Shown: in pieces, positions 7,904-16,086 of the stretch | How positions within the stretch are numbered: the first letter of the stretch is position 1 | How the letters are laid out: every line of letters begins with the position of its first letter | Origin: an uncultured Neomegalonema sp. | GTDB lineage: Bacteria; Pseudomonadota; Alphaproteobacteria; Rhodobacterales; Rhodobacteraceae | Assembly: GCA_937990185.1 (NCBI GenBank) | Contig: CALKBI010000031.1 | Coordinates: forward strand, 1 to 64,000 | DNA length: 64,000 bases | Reading direction: 5' to 3' | Made by a program: the position numbers and the translations under genes | Notes under the pieces: model-generated | What the model saw: the letters and a program-made list of their open reading frames with translations, nothing else | Database searches by the model: none | Told to the model about the DNA's origin: nothing

Positions 7904-9078
7904 TTTGCGTATTTTTTCAGAAACGCAGCGAGGTCGTCATACATGCCGCTCTCATTGGCATATTCGGCAAAGCTGCGGGCTTGGCCGAGCCATTCGCCGA
8001 CAGAAGATTTTATCTCCTTGAAGGCTTCTGCGAATTGCTCGTTAGAAAGTGGTGACAGGGTATCGACCGAGTCGCTTTCCTCAATGGCAATGTCGATGGC
8101 CGTATCCACCAGAGCGGACAGGTCGGCACCTGAAAAGCCACTGCTTTTGTCGATGATTTTGTCGATGTTTAAATCGGAAGCCGTGGGGCGATCATCGAGT
8201 AGGGTTTTGAGAATGAACTTCCGCGCGACTTTATCAGGGGGTGGTACAAAGATTGCGCGATCAAATCGACCGGGGCGGCGGAAAGCCGAATCGAGAGACC
8301 ACGGCACGTTCGTTGCGCCGAGGAACAGCATCCCCTCGTTGTTTTCGCTAAAGCCGTCCATCTCGGTCAACAGGGCTGAGACGGTGGTGTTGATTTTGGC
8401 CGCGCCATCAAACTGTCTGCGTTGTGCAAGGGCTTCCACCTCGTCAAAGAACAGCACAACGGGTCGCGAGGCGCGGGCGTCTGCGAAGATTTGGGCGATG
8501 CGCTTTTCTGCATTTCCGACATATTGATCGAGAACATCCGCCGCGCGCACGTCATAGAAATGTGCATTACATTCTGTTGCTAGAGCGCGTGCCAACATGG
8601 TCTTGCCGCATCCGGGCGGTCCATACATCAGCACGCCGCCGCCTGCTTTACGTTTGAACCTGTCGAACAAAGCTTTCTTGTTCTGGAACGGGTTGATGAT
8701 CTTTCGACGAACCTGCTTTTTGACTTCTTCCAAGCCGCCAATATCGTTGAAGGTGATGCCGGTTGGTTTTTTGGCTGGCAGAATGGTTTGCTTTTTCGTC
8801 AGGCTATAGACGTTTGAGGCGGCCTCGGGCTCTTGAGGCTTCCACCGTGCGGCTTCTTCTGTTGCTTCTGCGCCGATGAGCAATTCTGCCGCTTTGTCGC
8901 GGAGGCTTTCATCAGCGATGGTATCGGGGTCAATCTGCGCAAGGGCATCCACCACGATGCTGCTGTCCGGTGCATTCTCCAGCAAAATCAGGGCAGCCCG
9001 AAAGCTGCCCTCAGCTTTCGGGTTTTGGATGGTCAGATCGAGAAGCGATTGAATGTCGCTGCTGACTTTTCGATGCAT
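7900..9078 (-). CDS. AAA ATPase of the Cdc48/Vps4-like class
   Basis: A 392-residue classical AAA protein. Residues 1-90 are helical and resemble a TPR-like adaptor domain. FNDIGGLEEVK (110-120) starts the AAA module, Walker A is GPPGCGKT (153-160), an aromatic pore-loop motif YVG follows (about 186-188), Walker B ends in DE (212-213) and the second region of homology has RRPGRFDR (267-274) with arginine fingers. The C-terminal lid ends in a helix as in Vps4/spastin. Only one AAA ring domain is present, with no protease domain (so not FtsH). As first gene of the operon it probably acts on clients held by the TPR membrane protein. Confidence 0.88.
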   Translation of the reverse strand: MHRKVSSDIQSLLDLTIQNPKAEGSFRAALILLENAPDSSIVVDALAQIDPDTIADESLRDKAAELLIGAEATEEAARWKPQEPEAASNVYSLTKKQTILPAKKPTGITFNDIGGLEEVKKQVRRKIINPFQNKKALFDRFKRKAGGGVLMYGPPGCGKTMLARALATECNAHFYDVRAADVLDQYVGNAEKRIAQIFADARASRPVVLFFDEVEALAQRRQFDGAAKINTTVSALLTEMDGFSENNEGMLFLGATNVPWSLDSAFRRPGRFDRAIFVPPPDKVARKFILKTLLDDRPTASDLNIDKIIDKSSGFSGADLSALVDTAIDIAIEESDSVDTLSPLSNEQFAEAFKEIKSSVGEWLGQARSFAEYANESGMYDDLAAFLKKYAK

Positions 9079-9131
9079 CGGGCACTATCCTATTGTTCAG
9101 TACTCAGTCATGCGTGCCTTTGATCTATAGT

Positions 9132-11069
9132 TCAACGCATTCGCGCGCGATAAACCGCCACATTCTCTAGAACGCGCTGCACGTAGTTTCGTGTTTCATG
9201 AAACGGAATGCGCTCGATCCAATCGACCATATTGATCTCGCCCCGGCGGGGGTCGCCGTTGCGTCTTACCCATTCTTCAATGCGGCTTGGGCCAGCATTG
9301 TAAGAGGCGATGGCAAGGGGATAAGACCCGTCAAACCGTTCCAGCATTTTAGATAAGTAACATTGGCCGATAATCGCATTATACGACCGATCAGACCCGA
9401 GCCGCGCGCGGGAATAACGCATTCCGGTGTCGCCAACGGTGCGTTTGGCTGTGGCGGGCATCACTTGCATGACGCCTTGAGCACCTGCAGAACTGCCGGC
9501 TCTCGGGTCAAAGCCGCTTTCCTGTCGGGCGATGGATAATGTCAAAGCGCGTTCCGGTGGTGCAACTCCCTGACAGCCTTGGACGGGAAGGCGAACGAGC
9601 GGGTGCGAGATTTCAGGGACGAAAATCCCTTTCTCGCGCACCTTCCGGCTTAAACCGATTGAAATACGAAAAGCGCCTTGTTTTTCGGCGATCAATCCAA
9701 GCGCTTTGACTTCATTGGCATTTTGGCAGGTTTTAGCTGCGTCATAAAAGAACGTCCGCGCCGGTACGACGGCCCCGCCCAAGGCAAGCGCAGCACCAAC
9801 AGCGACGCGGCGGTCTTGGGTGCAGGCTCCGGCGGATTGCTGGATCTGCCCCGGAATTTTCAGAGTGGCTTGACCGGTCAGGCGCTCGGACGCGAGCTGA
9901 CCGTAAAATGCGCTTTGATAGCGCGCGCCTTCTTCGCGCCATTGAGAGGCGAGAGCGGGATTGCCAATTGCTGATGCAGCTTCGCCTGCCCAAAAGGCGG
10001 CGCGGGCTTTGCTGACGGGTGTTTTGACGCCTCCATGTAGCCGAGTGAAATGCGACAGCGCCATTTTAGGATCGTTTAGTTTTCTCAATGCGATCCAACC
10101 GGCAATCCATTCCATATCGGCAAAGTACTTGCCTTCGGTAAGGCCATGACCTGCGGCGAGGGCATAAGCACGCTTATCACGTTTTGCGTCGAGGGATTCG
10201 CGGACGAATAGAGCGCGCTCGTCGCCCCATTTTTCAGCTCTTCCAAGGCGGTTTTGGCGGGACATCTCAAGCATCATGTCTTCAGCGCCGCGACGGAGAC
10301 CGCGTTTCTTGCGCCAAACCATGCGGGCGTAAGCTAGCCCCGGATCATTTTGCAGCGAGCGTGGGACTGCCCGCACCAGCCGGTCAACGCCGCCATCGTT
10401 CTTAAGCAGTGCAATACGCGCATCTGCCAATGCGCGGGCGGGAGGGGAGGCCCGGCGCATCTGACGCCTTGCGGGAGTCAGGCGGGTTCGCCAAATCAGA
10501 TTGTCAAGCCGTTGATCATGTAAGCGACTGAGAACATGATTGAATTTTGACAACATGCGACCTTCATATTCCGCTGTCAGATCCATATTTAGCCAAGCAT
10601 CAATCGCGACTTGATCCGCGCGTTGACGTTGGCCGGTCGCAAGTAGGGCTTCGGCATAAATCGTTGCGCCTTTGCCGGAATGAGGGGCATGGCGGTCGAA
10701 GAAATTTACGAGCTTTTGTGGCGGAAAGACGCCTGGTATGAGTGCAGCTTCGCCCTGAGCTTGAATGCGCCTTTCATCAGGCCAATCGGGATGGGCTTCG
10801 ACCCAAACCGCCATTCGCTCAAAATTATCAATGCCGGGTTGCCGCAAACGCAACCATTCATACGCTTCCAGTGCAACAGGATCGCGCAGCGATTTCGCGG
10901 CATTAAGAGCCGCAGTCCATTCTCTGGCTTTTGCCTTGGACACAACGCGCTTCATGGCTTCGGCCCTTGGGCTATCTTGCGTTGAAGCCATTCCAGCCTG
11001 TGCGCCAAGAGTAACGCATAGCCCTAATACGATCGCGGAAAAGCGATTTCGGTATATCGGTCGGATCAT
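9132..11069 (-). CDS. slt: Soluble lytic murein transglycosylase
   Basis: A 645-residue periplasmic Slt-type lytic transglycosylase. The start at 11069 gives a clean signal peptide (RFSAIVLGLCVTLGAQAGMA); an upstream in-frame GTG at 11090 only adds seven residues. A long alpha-superhelical region is followed by the catalytic domain near residues 490-640: LSIARQESGFDP carries the catalytic Glu, then GSSAGAQGVMQVMPATA and ASYNAGPSRIEEW, both diagnostic. It cleaves glycan strands to 1,6-anhydro-muropeptides. It is divergent from dapA. Confidence 0.92.
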   Translation of the reverse strand: MIRPIYRNRFSAIVLGLCVTLGAQAGMASTQDSPRAEAMKRVVSKAKAREWTAALNAAKSLRDPVALEAYEWLRLRQPGIDNFERMAVWVEAHPDWPDERRIQAQGEAALIPGVFPPQKLVNFFDRHAPHSGKGATIYAEALLATGQRQRADQVAIDAWLNMDLTAEYEGRMLSKFNHVLSRLHDQRLDNLIWRTRLTPARRQMRRASPPARALADARIALLKNDGGVDRLVRAVPRSLQNDPGLAYARMVWRKKRGLRRGAEDMMLEMSRQNRLGRAEKWGDERALFVRESLDAKRDKRAYALAAGHGLTEGKYFADMEWIAGWIALRKLNDPKMALSHFTRLHGGVKTPVSKARAAFWAGEAASAIGNPALASQWREEGARYQSAFYGQLASERLTGQATLKIPGQIQQSAGACTQDRRVAVGAALALGGAVVPARTFFYDAAKTCQNANEVKALGLIAEKQGAFRISIGLSRKVREKGIFVPEISHPLVRLPVQGCQGVAPPERALTLSIARQESGFDPRAGSSAGAQGVMQVMPATAKRTVGDTGMRYSRARLGSDRSYNAIIGQCYLSKMLERFDGSYPLAIASYNAGPSRIEEWVRRNGDPRRGEINMVDWIERIPFHETRNYVQRVLENVAVYRARMR

Positions 11070-11232
11070 GTTTCTGCCTGCTCGTTCCACGTTTCGTGGT
11101 TTATTAGGCGTATCCTATCAAATATTGACGATGCGTGAAAGCATCGACTTTATCAACTACGAGAGGCGGTTTCTTTTGTGACGTTGTTCCCTTACGGTCC
11201 AGCTTCCTGAAACATAACGAAAGATTCGACCG

Positions 11233-12135
11233 ATGTCCTCTTCCCTTCCATTGTCTGAGCGTTTCCGTGGGTCCATGCCTGCTTTGGTTACGCCGTTTAA
11301 GAACGGCATGGTGGATGAGGACACGCTCAAACAGCTCATCAATTGGCAAATCGAAGAAGGCAGTAACGGAATTGTACCCGTAGGGACAACCGGAGAGTCG
11401 CCCACGCTAACCCATGAAGAACATGAGCGCGTCATTGAATTGACGGTTCAAACGGTTGCTGGACGTGTGCCTGTGATGGCGGGTGCAGGGTCGAACAATA
11501 CCGCAGAAGCCATTCGCTTTATGAAACATGCAGCAGATGTTGGTGCGGATGCGGCGCTTGTGGTGACACCTTATTATAACAAGCCGACGCAGCGAATGCT
11601 GTATGAGCATTATAAAGCACTGCATGATGCGGCTGACCTGCCGATCTTTATTTACAATATTCCTGGACGCTCCGTAGTTGATATGAGCACGGAAACGATG
11701 GTCGAGCTGTTTAAGCTGCCCCGAATTGTCGGCATTAAAGATGCGGGCGGTGATGTTGGTAAGGTCGCGGTGCAGCGCATGGCGATGGGACCAGAGTTTA
11801 TCCAGTTTTCTGCCGAAGACCCTACGGCGGTCGGGTTTAATGCGATGGGCGGAATTGGCTGTGTTTCTGTAACAGCGAATGTTGCGCCTGCTGCTTGTGC
11901 AAAACTTCAGGCGGCGTGTTTGCGCGGCGATTATGCTGAGGCGCTGCAATGGCAGGATCGTCTTTTACCGCTTCATCAGGCGGTTTTCATTGAATCCAGC
12001 CCTGCGCCAACGAAATACGCTCTTTCATTGCTTGGTAAATGCACCGAAGACGTTCGGATGCCGATTTGTCCGGTAACCGAAGAGTCGAAGACGGTAATCA
12101 GAGATGCAATGGTTCATGCCGGTGTATTGAACTGA
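11233..12135 (+). CDS. dapA: 4-hydroxy-tetrahydrodipicolinate synthase
   Basis: A 300-residue class I aldolase-type enzyme that condenses pyruvate with aspartate semialdehyde, the first committed step to diaminopimelate and lysine. Signatures: [14 protein letters not shown] near residue 55, the proton-relay Tyr in FIYNIPGRS (about 140) and the Schiff-base Lys in GIKDAGGD (about 170). Length matches the family. It lies 51 bases before smpB, with a hairpin between. DapD and DapE of the same route are at 35355 and 37062. Confidence 0.96.
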   Translation: MSSSLPLSERFRGSMPALVTPFKNGMVDEDTLKQLINWQIEEGSNGIVPVGTTGESPTLTHEEHERVIELTVQTVAGRVPVMAGAGSNNTAEAIRFMKHAADVGADAALVVTPYYNKPTQRMLYEHYKALHDAADLPIFIYNIPGRSVVDMSTETMVELFKLPRIVGIKDAGGDVGKVAVQRMAMGPEFIQFSAEDPTAVGFNAMGGIGCVSVTANVAPAACAKLQAACLRGDYAEALQWQDRLLPLHQAVFIESSPAPTKYALSLLGKCTEDVRMPICPVTEESKTVIRDAMVHAGVLN

Positions 12136-12157
12136 CCGGCTTATTGAATGGAAGGAG

Positions 12158-12178
12158 GCCCCGTATTTTATGCGGGGC
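12158..12178 (+). terminator. Hairpin between dapA and smpB
   Basis: GCCCCG (12158-12163) pairs with CGGGGC (12173-12178) around a 9-base AT-rich loop. No T-run follows, so it is more likely a processing or pausing hairpin than a full terminator. It lies just upstream of the probable smpB start at 12187 and overlaps the longer possible reading frame. Confidence 0.4.
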
Positions 12179-12186
12179 ATAAGACA

Positions 12187-12675
12187 GTGGCTCCGAAATC
12201 CAAGGCAAAACCCGGCGATAATGGCAAGCTGATTGCGGAAAACCGCAAGGCGCGGCACAATTATGCCATTGAGGAAAAGATCGAAGCCGGATTGGTTCTG
12301 ACCGGAACCGAGGTGAAATCTTTGCGCTCGGGGCAGGCCAATATTGCTGAAAGTTATGCCTCGCCGGAGAAAGGCGAGATTTGGCTGATCAACGCGGCAA
12401 TCCCGCCGTATCCGCAGGCTCATGAAAAGCTCAATCATGCGGAGCGTCGTCCGCGAAAACTGCTGCTCAAAAAACGTGAGATGGAAAAGCTGAAACAAGC
12501 GCGTGAACGGCAGGGTATGACAATCGTCCCGCTGCGCTTGTTCTTCAATGATCGGGGTATAGCCAAGTTACAGATCGGCGTGGCAAAAGGTAAGAATGTC
12601 GCTGATAAGCGGCAAGACTCCAAAAAGCGTGATTGGCAACGGGATAAGGCGAGATTGCTGCGCGATAAGGGCTGA
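12187..12675 (+). CDS. smpB: SsrA-binding protein SmpB
   Basis: A 162-residue SmpB, the partner of tmRNA in ribosome rescue. [16 protein letters not shown], the [16 protein letters not shown] core and the [13 protein letters not shown] segment are characteristic, and the C-terminal tail ([19 protein letters not shown]) matches the helix that enters the mRNA channel. The GTG at 12187 gives the usual 'xAPKSKxKPG' N terminus; an in-frame ATG at 12148 would add 13 residues not typical of the family and run through the hairpin. The tmRNA gene itself is not in this window. Confidence 0.93.
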   Translation: MAPKSKAKPGDNGKLIAENRKARHNYAIEEKIEAGLVLTGTEVKSLRSGQANIAESYASPEKGEIWLINAAIPPYPQAHEKLNHAERRPRKLLLKKREMEKLKQARERQGMTIVPLRLFFNDRGIAKLQIGVAKGKNVADKRQDSKKRDWQRDKARLLRDKG

Positions 12676-12764
12676 ATTTGCTCTCTAGCCTTCGCAATCG
12701 TTGACTTTTTGGCGTGCGCCTGTCATGCGCGGCGTTTTCTACACCCCTGTCCGAGAGAGACTCC

Positions 12765-13862
12765 ATGGGCTTCAAGACCGGCATTGTCGGCCTGCCAAAT
12801 GTTGGCAAGTCAACGCTTTTCAACGCATTGACCCGCACGGCGGCAGCGCAAGCGGCGAATTTTCCGTTTTGTACGATTGAACCGAATGTCGGCGAGGTCT
12901 CGGTCCCGGACCCGCGCCTTGATACGATTGCGGAAATCGCCGGATCAGCAAAGATCATTCCGGCACGTATGACATTTGTGGATATTGCCGGATTGGTCAA
13001 AGGCGCTTCGAAAGGCGAGGGCCTGGGCAATCAGTTCCTTGCCAATATTCGCGAGGTTGATGCTATCGCGCATGTGCTGCGCTGTTTTGATGATGGCGAT
13101 GTCACCCATGTTGAAGGGCGCGTTGATCCGATAGCGGATGCGGAGATTATCGAAACTGAATTGATGCTCGCGGATCTCGAAAGCATTGAAAAGCGCTTGG
13201 TCAACACCACCAAACGGATACGGGGCGGTGATAAAGAGGCTGCGCAACAGGCGGCTTTGATGGAAAAAGTCAAAGTTCTGCTCGAAGACGGACGCCCCGC
13301 GCGCGAAATGGAAGTCGATGATGAGGATGCCCGCGCATGGCGGATGCTCCAGCTTATTACGGCAAAACCTGTCCTCTTCGTCTGTAATGTCGATGAAGAT
13401 GCCGCAGCGGAAGGGAATGAACATTCTGCCCGCGTCGCAGAAATGGCAGCAGCACAAGGTGCTTCAAGTGTTGTGATTTCCGCAGCGATTGAAGCGGAAA
13501 TCTCTCAGCTTGGCGATGAAGACCGCATGGCGTTTCTGGAAGAAATGAGCCTTGATGAGCCGGGATTGGATCGGCTGATCCGCACGGGGTATCAAATGCT
13601 GGATTTGATTACGTATTTTACCTGTGGCCCCAAAGAAGCGCGGGCTTGGACGATTCCGGCAGGCTTTCGCGCACCGCAAGCAGCGGGGGCAATTCACACA
13701 GATTTTGAAAAGGGATTCATTCGTTCGGAAACGATTGCGCACGCAGATTATGTAGAATTGGGCGGTGAACAACCGGCGAAAGATGCGGGAAAAATGCGCC
13801 TAGAAGGAAAAGACTACACCGTCGTTGATGGGGATATTATGCATTTCCGCTTCGCAAACTAG
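12765..13862 (+). CDS. ychF: Ribosome-associated ATPase YchF/OLA1
   Basis: A 365-residue P-loop protein of the Obg superfamily. GLPNVGKST (residues 8-16) is the P loop, [20 protein letters not shown] the switch region, and the noncanonical NVDE replaces the NKxD base-recognition motif, which is why the family prefers ATP. The C-terminal TGS-like domain ends in [15 protein letters not shown], the usual YchF ending. ATG 12765 gives the standard [16 protein letters not shown] start, with GAGAGA upstream; a longer frame from 12714 is not needed. Confidence 0.95.
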   Translation: MGFKTGIVGLPNVGKSTLFNALTRTAAAQAANFPFCTIEPNVGEVSVPDPRLDTIAEIAGSAKIIPARMTFVDIAGLVKGASKGEGLGNQFLANIREVDAIAHVLRCFDDGDVTHVEGRVDPIADAEIIETELMLADLESIEKRLVNTTKRIRGGDKEAAQQAALMEKVKVLLEDGRPAREMEVDDEDARAWRMLQLITAKPVLFVCNVDEDAAAEGNEHSARVAEMAAAQGASSVVISAAIEAEISQLGDEDRMAFLEEMSLDEPGLDRLIRTGYQMLDLITYFTCGPKEARAWTIPAGFRAPQAAGAIHTDFEKGFIRSETIAHADYVELGGEQPAKDAGKMRLEGKDYTVVDGDIMHFRFAN

Positions 13863-13870
13863 AGCTGGTT

Positions 13871-13923
13871 ATGCTTCGTTTGAAGCATCAAGTATCGAGT
13901 AAAATCAGACACTTGATGCTTCA
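13871..13923. repeat. Nested inverted repeats between convergent genes
   Basis: A perfect 13-base inverted repeat, TGAAGCATCAAGT (13881-13893) and ACTTGATGCTTCA (13911-13923), has a 17-base loop. Its left arm can alternatively pair with ATGCTTC at 13871-13877 to make a short hairpin, so the two structures exclude each other. It lies between the ends of ychF (+) and the XRE regulator (-) and may end transcription from both sides, although neither strand has a T-run. Confidence 0.6.
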
Positions 13924-13947
13924 ATGTCTCTCAAACGTGGTAACGGG

Positions 13948-14355
13948 TTAATCTACTAATGTCTTTACAAGATCGACCAGCTTTCTGCGGGTTTCGATAT
14001 TATCAATTTTGCTAAACGCTGTGTTGAGTTGCAGGCCTTCTGCGCTGCTGACAAAGCCCATGACATATTCTGTCTGATCAGGCTCTTTCATACCTTCTGA
14101 TGCACCGGGTAAGTTTTCTGTTGCAGATCCGGGCATATCTTCAAAGAAAAATTGGACAGGAACGTCAAGGATGCTTGCGATCGTAAATAATCTGCTTGCA
14201 CCGATGCGGTTCGCGCCTTTTTCATATTTCTGAACCTGTTGAAAGGTCAGATTTAGTTTTTCGCCAAGTCGTTCTTGAGACATACCGATCATCATGCGTC
14301 TGAGGCGCACTCTGCTTCCGACATGAATATCGATGGGGTTTGGGGATTTAGTCAC
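13948..14355 (-). CDS. XRE-family helix-turn-helix regulator
   Basis: A 135-residue DNA-binding protein. The HTH covers about residues 8-65: VGSRVRLRRMMIGMSQERLG, then LTFQQVQKYEKGANRIGASR, the form common to small alphaproteobacterial XRE regulators. An acidic linker and a C-terminal helical region (TAFSKIDNIETRRKLVDLVKTL) follow. The start is the GTG at 14355, preceded by GGAGGAATC, a strong ribosome binding site; an ATG at 14400 lies upstream of that site. Targets unknown; the AT-rich region upstream could hold its own operator. Confidence 0.87.
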   Translation of the reverse strand: MTKSPNPIDIHVGSRVRLRRMMIGMSQERLGEKLNLTFQQVQKYEKGANRIGASRLFTIASILDVPVQFFFEDMPGSATENLPGASEGMKEPDQTEYVMGFVSSAEGLQLNTAFSKIDNIETRRKLVDLVKTLVD

Positions 14356-14907
14356 GATTCCTCCGAGGGGGGGTGAGAGCTGAGGGGTAAAATAAATCAC
14401 ACGTTTGAGATGAGTACAGGACGCGATACTAGTGCGTTAAAGGAGAAAGGTCAAAAACTAATTCTTATAGTTGCAATGAAATTTTGTTTAAAAATATATA
14501 GATCAGTCCGTATTTGCAACCTAAGAAATAATTAAATCTCCAATTTATTGTCGGTCAGATAATAAAATGTTCTTCCAAGTTGTATTAGCTGAGATTTATT
14601 TCTTTTAGTTGGTACGAAAAACTTGATATTTAAATAAATCGATTCTGTGTAGTCTTTGTGTAGCGTTTCGATAGAAATCTAATTGGTTATTATTGATCGA
14701 TGAGTGAGCTGTATGTTTTTTATTCATGTTCAAGTTGAAGCGGATCGTATCTCGAAAACCAATGTCTAAGTTCTGGTGCTGTAAATGTCCTGTATGGAAA
14801 GCGATCAACTGAAGATGTCCGCGACTTCAGCGATCTAAACTGATTCCACTCTTCCAATAATAATACGTCATGACATGGTGGCCTCTGCCAAAACAGGGGA
14901 AGAAACC
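14356..14907. other. AT-rich intergenic region with a possible gene remnant
   Basis: No intact gene is seen over about 550 bases. Near 14700-14865 on the plus strand the frames read like broken pieces of a LuxR-type C terminus: one frame gives HVQVEADRIS, and after a frame change another gives SSGAVNVLYGKRSTEDVRDF, which resembles the 'LTxREveVLxWxAxGKSTEDVAxIL' HTH. This is a faint match. The rest is AT-rich and may hold the promoters of the XRE regulator (minus) and the M24-like gene (plus). Confidence 0.35.
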
Positions 14908-16071
14908 ATGCCGCATTTTTCTGACATAGAATTTCAGAGCCGTATCGACCGTACGCGCAAGTCAATGAAGAAGATGAATCTTGATGCGATGCTTCTGTTT
15001 GCGCCGGAAAGCCAATACTGGCTGACCGGCTATGACACATTTGGGTTTTGTTTTTTCCAATGTTTGATTCTGCCTATGAAAGGCGAACCGGTTCTTCTGA
15101 CGCGCTCGGCTGATCTCCGGCAAGCTGAGTTCACGTCAATCCTGAATGAAATTCATGTCTGGAAAGACCGGAAGGATGCAAATGGGGCTGACGATCTTCG
15201 CAATCTTCTTAAAGATATGGGCCTTTTCGAAGGTAAGCGCCTTGGCGTTGAGCTGGATACTCAAGGGCTGACGGCAAAAAATTGGCGGATGGTGAAAGGT
15301 GCTTTGGTCAATGGCCGTAAGAAACGGCCTGAACTTGTAGATGCTTCATCGCTTATATCTGAGCTGCGCTTGGTCAAGTCAGATGCGGAAGTCGACTATG
15401 TCCGTAAAGCCGCTGAACTCTCGGATCTTGCTTTGGAAGCAGCCATTGCGATGACCGGCCCGGGCGTTGATGAAGGCGCTATCTTAGCTGCAATGCAGGG
15501 CGAGGTTTTTGCGCGCGGTGGTGATTATGCCGGAAACGAGTTCATTATCGGCTCCGGCGAAGGTGCATTGCTTTGTAGATATTATTCTGGCCGCAGGGTC
15601 CTCGAATCACTTGACCAACTAACTTTGGAATGGTCGGGAGCATGGCGCCGATACCATGCGCCGATGATGAATACGCTGATTATTGGTAAACCGCGACCTG
15701 AACATTTACGGATGCGAGAAGCGTGTATTGAGGCGTTAATTGCCTGTGAATCCGCGCTAAAGCCAGGAAATACGATGGGAATGGTGTTTGGCGAGCACGC
15801 CAAGGTTCTCGATAAATATGGTTTACGGAAACACCGTCTTAACGCTTGTGGATATAGCGTCGGCGCACGGTTCACTCCCTCGTGGATGGATTCGCAAATG
15901 TTTTTTGAAGGCGCTGAGACGGTAATCGAACCAAATATGACTTTCTTTTTGCATATGATCCTGATGGACAGCGAGACGGGTACGGCACAATGCCTTGGTC
16001 GTACTTCGCTTGTGACTCAGGATGGTTCTGAGAGCCTTTCACGCGCCAGCCTCGACCTCGTCGTGACATAG
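14908..16071 (+). CDS. M24 (creatinase/aminopeptidase-fold) hydrolase lacking metal ligands
   Basis: A 387-residue protein with the two-domain creatinase/prolidase fold. The N-terminal domain carries ESQYWLTGYDTFGF and the catalytic-fold domain starts near LRLVKSDAEVDYVRKAA. Where true M24 metallopeptidases have the two metal-binding Asp residues, this protein has LEWSGAWRRYHAPMMNT, as in metal-free relatives such as creatinase and ectoine hydrolase DoeA (RYHxPLxRT). So a non-peptidase C-N hydrolase is more likely than a peptidase; the substrate is unknown. The start at 14908 has GGGGAAGAAACC before it; the longer frame from 14875 would bury that site. Confidence 0.75.
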   Translation: MPHFSDIEFQSRIDRTRKSMKKMNLDAMLLFAPESQYWLTGYDTFGFCFFQCLILPMKGEPVLLTRSADLRQAEFTSILNEIHVWKDRKDANGADDLRNLLKDMGLFEGKRLGVELDTQGLTAKNWRMVKGALVNGRKKRPELVDASSLISELRLVKSDAEVDYVRKAAELSDLALEAAIAMTGPGVDEGAILAAMQGEVFARGGDYAGNEFIIGSGEGALLCRYYSGRRVLESLDQLTLEWSGAWRRYHAPMMNTLIIGKPRPEHLRMREACIEALIACESALKPGNTMGMVFGEHAKVLDKYGLRKHRLNACGYSVGARFTPSWMDSQMFFEGAETVIEPNMTFFLHMILMDSETGTAQCLGRTSLVTQDGSESLSRASLDLVVT

Positions 16072-16086
16072 CCCGCTGGTGACCCA

